NCBI GenBank assembly: GCA_026027325.1
Contig: JAMSLZ010000005.1
Location: forward strand, 1,922,001-1,986,000
Direction: 5' to 3'
DNA length: 64,000 nucleotides
Source of the DNA: Actinomucor elegans
Lineage: Eukaryota; Mucoromycota; Mucoromycetes; Mucorales; Mucoraceae
Made by a program: the position numbers and the translations under genes. Position 1 is the first letter of the stretch, and each line of letters opens with the position of its first letter. The notes under the pieces are model-generated. The model worked only from the letters and a program-made list of their open reading frames with translations, made no database searches and was not told where the DNA came from. Below are positions 11,165 through 23,223 of the stretch, one piece after another.

Positions 11165-12706
11165 TTATGAACGTCTAGTTAATAGTTTCTCAGTGATCTG
11201 AATCAGCGCTGATCGAGCATCTGAAGGAGGCAACTTGTATAACGCGTCAGTAGCTAATTTACAATGGACTTCTGCTAGTTTTAGTGTTTTTTTCAAACCG
11301 TCACTTTGGTATACGAGATCTCTTGCCTGTTCAAAAAAAAAAAGCTATTAATAAACTAGCGGAGAATACAAGCAACAAAAATGAGATTATCATACCGTTT
11401 CTTCATCGCCTTGAACAGAGAATTTTCTCTTAATCAAAGGTTCCAATTCTGGATATTCTTCCCAAGCAAACAAGACTGGTGCAGTAGCCAAACCCAGCTT
11501 CAGATCAGCCCCGGCTGGTTTCCCGAGTTCTGCCGCAGTAACAGTAAAGTCGAGCATATCATCTACGAGCTATTTAACACAGGGGTAAATAAATGACTCA
11601 AAGACAAATCGATTGTGTAATACCTGAAAGGCTAGACCTAAATTCTTTCCAAAATCAAACGCAATAGTAGCGACTTCCTTTGTAGAACCTCCAAGTACAG
11701 CCGAGGCTTTACAGCTTTGAGCAATTAAACTACCAGTCTTCATATACGTTTTCTCCATATAATGATCAAATGTGCTTAGTTTCTTCTCTTGCCCATGAGA
11801 CTCTTTTGTATTTCTCAATTGCATAAACTCTCCCTCCACCAAGTTAGCAATACAGGTGGCCATCAATTCTATACACTCAGCATTTCGAAGACGAGCCAAT
11901 GCCAAAGAGGCTCTGGCTAACAGGAAATCACCACCCAACACAGCCATTTTGTTACCAAACGAAGCATTAGCGGAGGGCAGGTTTCTACGCGTCATTGAAG
12001 CGTCGATCACATCATCATGTAGCAAAGACGCAGTGTGAATCATCTCGGATATCTCGGCTAAACGACGCTGTGTAGGTAAAATAACACACCCTTGATCGGT
12101 GACGGATGGTGTATAATGGATTTTTCGATCAAAGATATCAGCAGAAGTAATATTCTTTAGGCCATGCGAGATGGGTGTATCAATGGATTTGTAATCAATC
12201 TCTGTTGCCAATTGCTTTTTATCCGCAATACTCGTTGCCTGGGCGATTAACAATACCAACAGAGGTCTGACATGCTTACCCTCTCCACTAAAGTAATGGC
12301 GAGCAACAGTATTCAAGAATGGATGCCCACTTCCTAACAGCTTGGTGATATTTGCTTTGATTTCCTTTAGATCATCACCCACTAATTTGGCAGGGTCAAT
12401 TATGCGCTCATTCTCGGTATCTGACACGAGACTTTGTGCTTCACTAAGTGCTTGGTTCCAGTTGGCTGCTTCTCCTGTAAAAGGTGTATCCACTGGTTTG
12501 GTAATGCTTTGTAGTGGTGGTGAGCTCAAGACTGTACTTTTCAACGTGTTTAATCCATGTGCGATCTTGCCAAAAGGTGACATGTCGGTATCTTTAGTAG
12601 GTGTAGCTAATAGAATACGCGTAGTATGAAGGCCCATATGGTTACGGGCCCCTTGCTGGGCCTGCATATAAAGTTTTCGTTTCGAATGTCGGATAATGGT
12701 CAACAT
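11165..12706 (-). CDS. COQ1: Trans-polyprenyl diphosphate synthase (ubiquinone side chain)
   Basis: A predicted 472-residue long-chain trans-prenyl diphosphate synthase that builds the isoprenoid tail of ubiquinone in mitochondria. Exons are 11624-12706, 11396-11569 and 11165-11326, all phase 0. The first aspartate-rich motif is LLHDDVID (D231-D235), preceded by GEGKHVRPLLVLL; the second is LVDDMLD (364-368) just after intron 1. I chose the ATG at 12706 because MLTIIRHSKRKLYMQ resembles a mitochondrial presequence. An in-frame ATG at 12853 would add 49 residues that look like translated leader. Between HVRPLL and the first DDxxD there is the usual fungal insertion. The chain length made (hexa-, nona- or decaprenyl) cannot be told from sequence by eye. 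Confidence 0.92.
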
Positions 12707-15700
12707 GAGGCCTGGTTTTAAGATTATGCAAAATAATAGAATAACAAGCACTCGAGTATGGTGATATCTTTTAGTTTGTCCCCCCAGAATAAACAGGGGA
12801 AACTTTACTTGGGTGGCTGAGCCGTAGAAAGTGCTTTTTGATTGATAGAACATTATTCCTTGGTTAGTTAAGCAGGCAACTTCTTTTTACGAAATTACAT
12901 TGTTTTTCATTGGCCGACGGAGATTGAGCGAATGGAAAATTTAAAACAAAAGTTACTGAGATTCGCTTTAAAAAACTGGGACGAACTCGATCTCATTTTT
13001 AAGGATAGCAGTATACAAAAAGCGCTTTGACAAAGATTATATCAAATCTAATGGACGGTGGGTGGTGCAAAGATCATTAGCTATTTTTCATAAATTATTG
13101 AGCCATTATTGATAAAAGGTAGTTTTTTAGACTTTAAGAAATGGAGTCATAACTCACGTAGTATTTCATATATAATAAAGACTACTAAAAAAAATAACTT
13201 TGGGCATTCCTAAATATATTAAAGTTACATGATTAATAGTAGGTACTATTGATATATTGTATTTTTGCTTTGAAAGTTTTTGGCTCAAGGATGCACTTTG
13301 ACGATTTTTTTTCTGAAACTGAGCCATTTAAGCATTGATTCAATACTACTACACTTTGTGAATTCCAGTTTAATATTACATCCGATGGCTAGATAATGTT
13401 TAGAATAATGTGTTACATCTACTAGAATCATTATTTGATTGAAATATAATATTCATATTGCATTTTAAGCATATGTCATAGATTACGCGCATTATATAAT
13501 AACCTATATATAAATCTCTCAGCCGATCTAGGTCAAATGTCACATCTGGTCAGCACTTCTTACCCAAAATATGCTGCTATATCTGTTCTTTATTATTATA
13601 CATATTACCCGTTTAATTGTAGCTTAATACATCCGACGTGAAAAAAAATAAGTTTGTAATGTTTCCACCCTCTAGAGTGAGATTCGTCCCTTTATATTAT
13701 TACACAATTTGTACCATTCTCTATACTATTGAAATATCTATGACTTGCATTGCAGAAGATTACGACCAAAGAATAGTATATATATTTAATATATGTTAAA
13801 GCTAAGTGCGCAACACTAGTGGCCATCTTTCTTTTACCTCAAGGATGGTACATACTCTTTGTCTACATAACAACTGTTTAGTATTTGCTGAGGCAATTGC
13901 CATAAAGATGTAAAGTTTCATGTATGTTCCGTAAAGTCAAGTTCCCATGACGGGTCAGTTGAAACTTGGGTTCAGATTTTTTGTCAGAAAGTTGAATATA
14001 ATATTCAAAAGCTTTACAAAAAGATCTCTCCAACTTATCACTTTAAAGTAATGGTTAACAAAAATGCGAAAACAAACTCGATAAAAGGAAATATTCAGAT
14101 ACCGCAAAACTTGCATTGCGTAGAGGCATTCACTAAAACACAACATTTTCTTATTGATTCGATCAAGTAACAGTTCTAATATATGTAGTACACTATTTTA
14201 AGATAGAAACGTTTGAGGAATGTAGGAATCTTAAAAATAGTTCGATTTCAGAAAAGACCCTTAAGGTACACATTGGTCTTAAATTTTCGAACTTTGGTCA
14301 TTTTATAGAACATGAAGATGGTATTTCCAAGACATATGCTCTATTCATATAGCTACTATATATTTGGGTGTATACTAAAAACTACATTAGAAATAAACGA
14401 GCTAAGCATACATTTAAAAAAATTAGTTCATCTAAGTAATCTATATGAAGTTCAAAGACTATAAGATGTTATATCATTCGATACTCAATACAATTACGCT
14501 AATGCACTTTTATGAATTGTAATATTGTTATTATTGTTTTTTTTTAAAAAAAAAAATAGAGAAAAAATCGATCATAAGGGCGCCCCCCTTGTTCTTTATC
14601 AAGGATATATCGCATGCTAAGCACAATGTTCACAATGGAAAGTTCGTTACTTACTTATAGAGTTATATATATATATAAATGTAGCTTCGTTGTTGCTATA
14701 TAGTATAATTAACTCCATTTATTGAAGGATATCAGTTGGGCCAAATATACCTTACAACCCTAATCTTGAGGAAAAAGCATGATATAATTTGTATACCATT
14801 CAATATACAATAAACATCTTTATAAATACTGATAAGGCATTCAATGTTACTTTGTACTATCATATTATGCACAGGTGGATTCAAGTAATTTTGATAGTAA
14901 TCTAATCGATTTTTCAAGTTCTATTAACCCCAGCAGGTTAATCAATGAGAGTACATTACATGCATATCGTGTGAATGAAATCTAATGATGGATAGATCTT
15001 TCGACTGATCTCGGTATAATGCTATGTTTGATAAATATTCCATACTCAAAAAAGGTTTTCTACATTCATTACAACTTTTGTTTATGTCTGTCAAGCTTAA
15101 AATATATAGAAATTCAAGATGTAAAAAAAATGTAAAGATATGCATTTTCATTTTGAATTTCCTTGCGTATAGATTACACTTGATCGTCTTGATTAATTAT
15201 TGTATAAATCATCATTTCTTCAACGCTATTAGTACATTTTACTGCTTGTAATAAGAACTGATTTTTTTTTTTTTTTTTTTTTTTTTACATATATGCATGT
15301 AAGATATCTTTCTTGAATTGTAGCCAAAACGAGTTAACGCTAGGATTAAGGCAGCGTTAATCCAAGCGATCAATTAGCAAATGGTAAGAAAACAATATTT
15401 TGCTTTAGCTATCGTCATATGGTGTTTATTTAATACTATCCTATCTATGCTTACTATTTGATCAAAACTCACTAGGTGAATAAAGGCTGCATTATCCGTT
15501 TCAAACATTTTTTATGTCTGCAGTTTTATCCTAAAACTTGGTGAAAGTACTATTCTACAAATGTATTTAATTGGTTGGTTGTCTGTAATTTAAGGTATAC
15601 AATATAAATATATATGAGCCCAGTCTCTCAATTGCTCACGAAGGATATCAACCAGTCAAATGAACACAACTAAGCCTTTAAGAGTGTTGGAAGACCTTGG

Positions 15701-15817
15701 CTGAAATGAAGAAATGTACATTATTTAATGAGTTTTTTTATGGTATGTAAAGCATGTATGTAAAGTAAGTATGTAAAATTATACCAAAAGGGGGCTAAAG
15801 TAAATAAGTTGAAGAGT
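12707..15817. other. Long gene-free region with dispersed repeats
   Basis: About 3.1 kb of AT-rich DNA between COQ1 and the kelch gene. Plus-oriented repeat copies are at 13362-13450, 13513-13600 and 14985-15060. The segment at 14215-14270 resembles the flank of the minus-oriented copies at 6.5 and 51.2 kb. A run of 24 T lies at 15263-15286. No gene was recognised; the open frames at 13955-14146, 14732-14917 and 14942-15251 have no features of a protein. Confidence 0.6.
13362..13600 (+). repeat. Two adjacent copies of the dispersed repeat
   Basis: The second copy is among the clearest in the window: CTCTCAGCCGATCTAGGTC, then AAATGTCACATCTGGTCAG, then ATGCTGCTATATCTG. The first ends with TTACATCTACTAGAATC and ATTATTTGATTGAAATATAA. 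The anchors are about 164 bases apart. Confidence 0.6.
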
Positions 15818-18800
15818 TTAAGTATAATCATCTTGTAATTGGACGGTTGTTGTCGGCTGATAAGGTAGGGCATGTTGGCGGTGTTGACGCGTCAAAGGTA
15901 TATTCGAAGCAGAGCTTTCATCTGTATCATACCTTTTAAAAGAATGAGGGTTAACTACAGGCTTGTTTGCACTACCGTGATCTGTCATTTTCTCAGTTCT
16001 AGGTACACCATTATCCTGAAATTGAAAACGACCACTATCATTTACATCTGACGGAACACCACGCGAATCTATCATACGAGAGCGGTTGGCATCATCTAGT
16101 GATCTGAAGACTTCGTCATCTACATAGTATGCCTTGAAAAGCATTTCTAGCATTTGCATACGCTCTTCTACGCGGCGAATACGTTCTTTTTCAGGTTCAT
16201 CATGTTCTAATTGATCTTTTACACTAAATCGATGGTGTACTGGATGAACAAGGGGAATCCCGGAGTCACTGATCTTGAACTTGGTCTGAAGACCATGCAA
16301 TAAAGAACGCTTCATATCACCAACAGACCACCGATGGACGACACCCCAAGGAGATCGAGGGCGATAACCAAAGAGCCATGCTTGAGCTGCTACCAATAAG
16401 CCAAAGACACCACCAACGAAACCAAGTGCATTCAACAAGGTATACATCTTTACTTCCCTTTTAACAGTTTCAACAAAAGCATGAGGGAATACAGCCATTA
16501 TACCAATATCTTCATGAGTGTCATTGTAGGTGGGATTAGGCGATCCTTGACGGAAATAGGTTTCAATTTCTGGAGTGGAGTTGGTGACAGGTAAGAAACC
16601 AACATAGTTCCAGCTCACATCTTGAAGGTATCGATGGTCAATCAAGTCATAAGCAAGAGAATTGTAGGTAAAAGGTTCCATTGTGAACACATTGGTTGCT
16701 TGAATATCGTTTCTTTCGTTATTCAGCCAATTTCTTACATTGATTTCAGACACTAGATTAGGTATATCATCGGAAATACCGTAAACAGCAATATTGGGGT
16801 CCATTCGTTTAGGATAAACTGAAGTGTGGATACGTCCGTAATCGATCAATTCGTCACCATAGAATTTAAAAAGCAACATTGATCCATTGTTATTTCCAGA
16901 AGTTGAACTAAGAACAAAATCTTCAGGAGCTCTAAACAAGAAACAATTGACAGGGCCTAAATTAGAAGCATAGGTAGGCTGAAAAGTAGACATGTTCAGT
17001 GGTTGGACAAACTGAGTACAAGAGTAGCCATAATCCGTATGACATGACACGAACGGCGCTCTAACATCCGCAGATGCATAAGCAGGAAAACCATCATAAC
17101 AAAATCGAACATCTAAGATGAAATGAGTATATATAAAATTTGTGATTATAGTAGTATTTACCTGGAATTTGTACTGCTGAAGAAGATTTTTCAATAGTTT
17201 GAGTGACGTTTGGACTCGTGATAGCTTGACGAATCACAAAAGCAAGAAAGACTGAAAAGAGAAGGAACAAAAAGATTTGAAAGACAATACGTGTAGTCTC
17301 AGCCCAGAGTGGTTCACCAGTTCTGGTGAATAAAATTAGAGTTTAGATTCCAAAGGCTAGTACAACAGAATGAATGGACTTACCGAGGCTTCCAAATATC
17401 GCGATGGACACGTTTAGCAAACCATCTGATATAGCCTTGAAATTTCCAAATCAAAAAGACAAGAATAAGCGACAAGGCCACACAAGCAACGCTTATACCA
17501 GCGATTGCGCCAGCAGATAAGCTTGTTCTCAAGCTCTTTTCAATTGCAGGCCCGAATGTTTGGAGCCATGCTGATGTATCAATGTTCAGCACGTTAATGT
17601 CATTAAAGTACATGTTAAGACCAGTGCCTAATTTCAACAGAGCCGGTTAGTCGGGAACCCTTTGTGTTACACGGTAATGAGTTACCAAATGCAACAACTA
17701 AATGTTTGTCATCTAAGAGTCCTGCAGCAGCAAAGCCACGTCTCGAAGGAGGAATCCCAGTGATAATTGGGCTAGTCCAAATCCTAGTCTTTGTATCTAA
17801 TATAGCGACAGAATTCACAAACATTCTTTTCCTTTCTTCATCATTATTATGACCTAAATTGTAATTATTAATAACTACTATTACTATATTAAGATTTGTT
17901 TCTAGAAACTTACCACCAAAGACCACAATTCTATCATCCGAAGCTAATTATAACAATCAATATACCAAATGGGACATTATACTATGCTAAATTACTTACT
18001 GACAACCGCTGAATGACTGTTTCTTGTAGAAAGTAAGGCAGTAGATTCGTCTTTTGTCGTTTGTATGAAGCCCCATTGGTTTGATTTAGTATCAAACACA
18101 GAGAGAACGTCCATTGGAGCCAAACGGCTGGGATTTTGAATGGGATCGTCGCCTTGAATTGTCCCTCCAATCATTACAATTAGACCATTACTGTTTTGCT
18201 TCTGTTAGATCCAAAATACTCCAATTATAGCGCTACCGGTTTTTTTTTTACCTGAGATACGACGCCGTATGACCATACCTAAAAAAATTTGGGTCAGGTA
18301 GTCTTGTAAATTGATGAGTCGTGATATCAAAGACATGGAAATCAGGTAGGGGTAAGCTACTGTTGATTGAACCTCCATATATATATATTTTATTTTGTCC
18401 ATCATAAGTTGCACTAAATAACATTCTATTCACTGGGAATGTCGCATTGCTAGGCATGTTTTCGGTATTAGTTGGCGCTGCAGTCCAGGTGTTGGTATCA
18501 AATGAGAATCGATAGTACTGCAAAGGAAGTATTTTTTCCTTGGTATCATTTGTCATGCCGCCAAATAAATACATGAAGTTATTGTTTGTAACGACAGCTT
18601 GGCCATACAAAGTACCAGGAGGAGGGTCTTTTTGTTCAATAGCTTGCCATTGAAATGTATCGGATAGCTGTGAAAGCTGGTAGAGATTATTGGTGAATCT
18701 ATCAGTAGCATTTTCTCCACCAAACATGATCAGTGTATTATTTCTTTGTGCAGTTGCCATGCCACCTTGAAAAGGAAGATTTAACATGGAATTGGGCAGG

Positions 18801-18865
18801 TAAAAGTACGCATCAGCCAAGGATATTGAAGATAACAATAGTGTTATTAGTAAAAACGCTATCAT
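15818..18865 (-). CDS. Kelch-repeat (galactose oxidase-like propeller) multi-pass membrane protein
   Basis: A predicted 900-residue protein encoded by seven exons: 18252-18865, 18000-18190, 17914-17943 (only 30 bases), 17686-17853, 17384-17627, 17162-17322 and 15818-17112. Residues 1-19 look like a signal peptide. Residues 25 to about 365 form kelch blades, marked by IMFGG, YLFGG, YIYGG, VMIGG, VVFGG and VVAFG. Three hydrophobic helices follow at about 373-396, 428-447 and 695-720. Between the second and third lies a domain of about 240 residues with several Cys and N-glycosylation sites. The tail (720-900) has a charged, possibly coiled-coil segment EKERIRRVEERMQMLEMLF. A propeller ectodomain anchored in the membrane suggests a surface or secretory-pathway receptor or adhesion role, which is inference. 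I know no precise function. Confidence 0.82.
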
Positions 18866-19399
18866 TCTCGATTATGAGTTTACAGAAGAAAAATTACGAA
18901 AGAAGAAGGTATAACAGAAAAAAGGATCTTCTTTATTAAATACCTTCCAAAATAGCTGCATGCTATGAGTCGAGACTCCAGCCAAAACGTCTCAACTACG
19001 GAAACACCGCATCAATGTCACCCCTATGGGTTTGGTGACACTTGAATACCCGAATCTCTAGTATTCCTTATACAGAGAAACAAACGCTTAGATAAACAAT
19101 GAATAAGACGCAGTAACAAAACGTAGAGATTGATTCCATTATGAACTTTCATTATTCTGCACTGTTTTCTTTGTGTGGCTCGGTGTATCACCAAAGAACT
19201 GCACAGTTACTTTGCCTTTGTGCAAACTTGCAAGACTGAGGTTCCTCATGTTTAACCAATAAACTTTGTTATCTTAAACAGAGATCAATTGGACAGCTGA
19301 AAATGAATGTGACTGCCAAAGCTTCCAAATTAACATATTCCATTGCCTTTTACAATTATCAAGGTTATTTAGCGAATCATTTAGAAAACGATTCGACAA
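18866..19399. other. Divergent intergenic region
   Basis: This lies between the kelch gene (minus) and the 19400 gene (plus), so it probably contains both promoters. Nothing else was recognised. Confidence 0.5.
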
Positions 19400-20104
19400 A
19401 TGAATAATTATGATATGGCCAACTATAAGCTTCCAAAGCTGAAGGATGAGCCTATACCAGAGGAAAACTATTTGAGAAGTTTTATATCGAGAGCTGTCCC
19501 AATTCAACCGGAAATGGAGCCAGACAGAAAATGCAGACGTACTAAGTCGATCTCAGATCACTTACAACGTTATAATCTCGATCCTCTTCGGTGCAGATCC
19601 GACGATAACATTATAGTTTTCCACGAATATCAAAGCCAAATGTTAGTGGAAAAGGCTGCTGCAGATTTACAAAGAAGGCACACCAACACGCTCGACCCTC
19701 CATTCAATTCCGCAGCAGTGGAGCCGAACCAAAATCCATCGCCAACTGCTGATTTTTCAGTTGATCAATCTCCAGATAGAAGCTCAGTTGCCTTCCAAGA
19801 CTCTAGTGATTCCAGTGTATTTCTAGGAGGATCATTTTTTGGCGCGAAAGACGCCTTACAATTTGTACCAGTGAGGGACATTTCAGATGATAATCTATCT
19901 TTAAAATCACAGTATAGTGAAACAAGTGCTATTGATCCTGAAATAGCAGCAGCAGCAGCAGCAGCAGCAGCTACCACTACTACTGATTCCAATTCTGAGG
20001 GTCTCTCTCCAACTACTGATACTCAGTCATCTCAAGAACCAAAATCTGGGTCATCCACAGAAGAACAATCATCATCCCCAGAAAGTGATTCTCAGTCACC
20101 TTAA
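19400..20104 (+). CDS. Hypothetical disordered Ser/Pro-rich protein with polyalanine
   Basis: A single-exon frame for a 234-residue protein with no domain that I recognise. The N-terminal third has a basic patch DRKCRRTKSISDHLQRYNL that resembles a phosphorylation-site-like RRTKS sequence. The rest is rich in Ser, Asp, Pro and Gln, with a run of nine Ala (GCA repeats near 19945-19971), and ends in a Ser/Glu-rich tail. Coding is supported by the long uninterrupted frame, compositional bias typical of proteins rather than intergenic DNA here, and an AATAAA at 20168-20173 about 65 bases after the stop. It converges with the gene at 20264. An upstream exon cannot be excluded. Confidence 0.65.
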   Translation: MNNYDMANYKLPKLKDEPIPEENYLRSFISRAVPIQPEMEPDRKCRRTKSISDHLQRYNLDPLRCRSDDNIIVFHEYQSQMLVEKAAADLQRRHTNTLDPPFNSAAVEPNQNPSPTADFSVDQSPDRSSVAFQDSSDSSVFLGGSFFGAKDALQFVPVRDISDDNLSLKSQYSETSAIDPEIAAAAAAAAATTTTDSNSEGLSPTTDTQSSQEPKSGSSTEEQSSSPESDSQSP

Positions 20105-20263
20105 AGAAATTGACTGTTAATCCAAATATCAATACCCTTTACATGTACCCCCGCAACTTAAAGAACGAATAAAGCATTAATCATAATAGATAAATACGAC
20201 AGTTTTATTATAAATGTATATAGTAAGTATTTACAAAGGATGGGTAAAGAATGTCAATATTAG

Positions 20264-21376
20264 TTAAGAAGTAGTATGGCCAGTAGCAATGTTCTCGCCT
20301 TTGGCTACTTTGGCTTCATTACCAGTGATCTTGCCGGCCATTTTCTCCACATTTCCCTTGATCTTGTCACCCATGGAAGGCTTGCCTTCCACATTAGAGG
20401 TGGTAGTGGGGTGTCCGCCAGTGGTAGCATGATGTTCCTTGTGGGCACCATGGGCAAGACCAGCATGTTGAGGAACACCGGCATGTCTTTGACCGTCATT
20501 ATGAGTGGCAGTAGCACCAGTAGGATGAGGAGCATCAGTACCAATACGTGCAGCTCTTTCATCAAGGCCAACACCACCAGCGTGCTTGTTATGTTGAGAT
20601 GCACCATGATCACCCAAGGCAGCAGAACCTCCACCGAGATGATGTTCCTTGTTGGGATTGTGAGTGCTGTCACCGGGAAGACCTGTAGATCTGTGATGAC
20701 CAGAAGCGAGGCCTGAGGCGCCAGTAGCGCCAGTACCAGTAGCGCCAGTACCAGTAGCGCCAGTACCAGTAGTGCCAGTACCAGTAGTGCCAGTACCAGT
20801 AGTGCCAGTACCAGTAGTGCCAGTACCAGTAGTGCCAGTACCAGTAGTGCCAGTACCAGTAGTGCCAGTACCAGTAGTGCCAATGTCATAGCGGTTGTTA
20901 TCACCCGTAAGACTTGTAGCGTTATGATGATGATCACCAGTAAGACCAGTAGATTTATTGTGATGATCAGTAGCTCCAGTACCTCCGACGGCAGTATAAT
21001 GGCGGTTATTGCCTGAAAGATTGTGATGAGCACCAATACCACCTCCAAGAGCTTCTTGAGCAGCATTTTGTCTAGCATGTTCAGCAGTATTTACAGGAGG
21101 GATACCAGTAGCAGCAGTACGATTGGTACTAGATGGATTATTGGAACCAGCTTGATCTACCTGATTAGTAGGAACAGGAGGGCCAGAGTATTTCAAATCA
21201 TCACCATGATGACGTTCAGCAGTAGCACCTTGAGTAGTTGGAACATTAGAGTGAGTATGAGGCTCATTCAATTGACCATGAGGAGTATCAGAGATACCAG
21301 TTGAGGCCAAATTAGTAGTACGGTCTTGAAGACCAGAGTTATTGAGAGGAGTGTTATTTTGATTGTAAGTAGACAT
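20264..21376 (-). CDS. CsbD-like/LEA-like hydrophilic stress protein with Gly-Thr repeats
   Basis: A single-exon gene for a 370-residue, very hydrophilic protein rich in Gly, Thr, His and Asn. Its centre is a run of eleven 5-residue units (eight GTTGT, then GATGT/GATGA variants) encoded by 15-bp repeats at about 20716-20880. The flanks contain looser TGLTGDHHH-like motifs. The last 40 residues, GKPSMGDKIKGNVEKMAGK and onward, match the CsbD-like pattern of short amphipathic helices found in bacterial and fungal stress proteins. By family analogy it may protect cells during desiccation or general stress; the sequence cannot show this. The histidine-rich tracts could bind metal, which is inference. 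Confidence 0.8.
   Translation of the reverse strand: MSTYNQNNTPLNNSGLQDRTTNLASTGISDTPHGQLNEPHTHSNVPTTQGATAERHHGDDLKYSGPPVPTNQVDQAGSNNPSSTNRTAATGIPPVNTAEHARQNAAQEALGGGIGAHHNLSGNNRHYTAVGGTGATDHHNKSTGLTGDHHHNATSLTGDNNRYDIGTTGTGTTGTGTTGTGTTGTGTTGTGTTGTGTTGTGTTGTGATGTGATGTGATGASGLASGHHRSTGLPGDSTHNPNKEHHLGGGSAALGDHGASQHNKHAGGVGLDERAARIGTDAPHPTGATATHNDGQRHAGVPQHAGLAHGAHKEHHATTGGHPTTTSNVEGKPSMGDKIKGNVEKMAGKITGNEAKVAKGENIATGHTTS
20716..20880. repeat. 15-bp coding minisatellite, 11 units
   Basis: Tandem units of GTGCCAGTACCAGTA (plus strand) are nearly identical, with a T/C variant in the third position that yields Thr or Ala. The uniformity suggests recent expansion, so the copy number is probably variable between strains. 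Confidence 0.92.
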
Positions 21377-23223
21377 GATTGTTATTTTAATTCACTTAAA
21401 AAGAATGATATATCCAAATCAACATTTTGCAGCTTGTATTTATATCTTTTTTTAAGATACGGAGGCTTTAGTACGTCAATATAGCGTTACTTGCATTTAT
21501 GCAAATGTTAATATCATTATGACGTTTTAACAGATCGACCATCTGAGCTTCACGCAGCTAGACTTGATTTAGGAACGGTATTGGAGCGGGATTAGAAAAT
21601 ATCTTCATCGTCATAAATGCACTAATATACACCAACCCTTTAATGAAAAGTCCAATAAGCTATGCAGTAAACTACTAGTTACGAGCCTATACCTCTAAGA
21701 ACACTATAGTATATTTAGTTCAAGCATAAGAGAAATTGAATCAAAACAAATAATATTGACTAATAATGATGGAATAACAAAAGTATAGGCCCAGTATAAG
21801 CATTATGTACCATAACAGAAACATCCAAAATGTTTCTAATGCTTATATAATACAGATCTAGTTAGCAAACCTATAGTGTTATTAACAGTTGAAAAGTCGT
21901 AGTTATGAACGATTCATGCGTTTTCTACTTCAGTTCATTGTCCGTCAGGCTAACCGGACTTGCAATCTCTTCATCATCGCTACTGATACTAGTCAGAAAA
22001 TCATAAAACTTTATTGTAGAATCAAAGACACAAAATGCGTGGAATAATTCTAGTGAGATGAAATATCTAGTTATTTGAAGAAGCTTCAAGCCAGAAACCA
22101 CAAAAAGGCTTGAATGAAAGTATTGCGACAGGGTTATTATTAACGCTACTTAATTCCTACGAATGTACGCTTGACTATTGTGCCTGCTCTACTAATGCCG
22201 CAGTGATATATGATGGGATTAAACATACTCTAAGCCAAATTCGACAAAACTACCTCAATATAAATGAAACAAGTTCGACTATCAAGGTATACTCTTTGTA
22301 AAACAGCTCAAAGAATGTTACAGTTGATTATGCACACAGACTAATAATTGGGCTCAATGTTCTACTGAAATTGGTCAAGAGATCTGGTAATTATTAAAAT
22401 TAACTCATATAAAATATTTGTATTCTACAGCGAATCTTTATAATGTAGGATGTTTATTGTGAAACAGCGGAATGAATTCTGGCAGGTTCAGTACTTTACT
22501 ATGAGCGACCTAAGTTATAAGGATTCGCTGTAGAATACAAATATTTTATATGAGCTAATTTCAATAATTACTAAAATATTGGGTCTGTTTTGTACCATCA
22601 TTTTAACAATACTTTGACACTGTTTCTAATACTCATAAAAGACAATTATATTGATAATAATCCATCCTTTCTTTATTATCATTTTTTGTAGTTTTAACTA
22701 CACACTACTTTCAACGTCTATCTAAAAGTCAGTATACTTGTTGGTTAGTCTAAAGATAATATTGTAGAGATAATATACTTATATTACTTTAGTGGCTTTT
22801 TATTACTCAATAAATCCACATCTTTCAGTCTATACATCAGATCCAATTAGTAGTTTATGTGCATAGTTAATTGTAGCTTTTATTTGAGCCATCTACAGAG
22901 AATATGACTAAACTGGTGTTAATTAAATTGTTGAGACTTTTATGTATCAAGAGACTATGCCATACAGAAAAAAAACACTTTATTACAATCCATTAAAAGA
23001 CCGTCTTACTGCACCTAAGCGCTTGGCGAGCATGTATATCGCCGCCTCCCATAATAATCGCACAACTCTAAAGTTTTGACAGCTTGGCCAGCAGCGACGT
23101 CACTGTGATATTCGGATATTGAAATAACGGTGAACTCAAAGTGGTAACACGTATTTTCGTCAGAAGGTTTTTACATATATTAGTTTTTTTACAAGCTGAA
23201 GCTCACCCCTTGCTGAAATAAAA
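21377..23223. other. Intergenic region with a fold-back element
   Basis: No gene was supported. A long inverted repeat lies at 22386-22575, and a weak copy of the dispersed repeat may lie at 22811-22890. The final 200 bases should contain the UGO1 promoter. The open frame at 22110-22301 has no recognisable features. Confidence 0.55.
22386..22575. repeat. Fold-back (MITE-like) element with about 65-bp inverted arms
   Basis: The left arm (about 22386-22450) and the reverse complement of the right arm (about 22505-22575) share AGCTCATATAAAATATTTG, then TATTCTACAGCGAATC, with a few differences outside. About 50 bases separate the arms. It could form a strong hairpin. No clear target-site duplication was seen, so calling it a MITE is tentative. 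Confidence 0.7.

Noticed and set aside
12707..12853. N-terminal extension of the COQ1 frame (MFYQSKST...).
   Set aside because: It looks like translated leader, and a presequence-like start follows at 12706.
20276..21304. Long frames on the other strand and other frame of the CsbD-like gene (Met/Leu/Ser-rich).
   Set aside because: They are shadows created by the 15-bp repeat and biased codons of the real gene.
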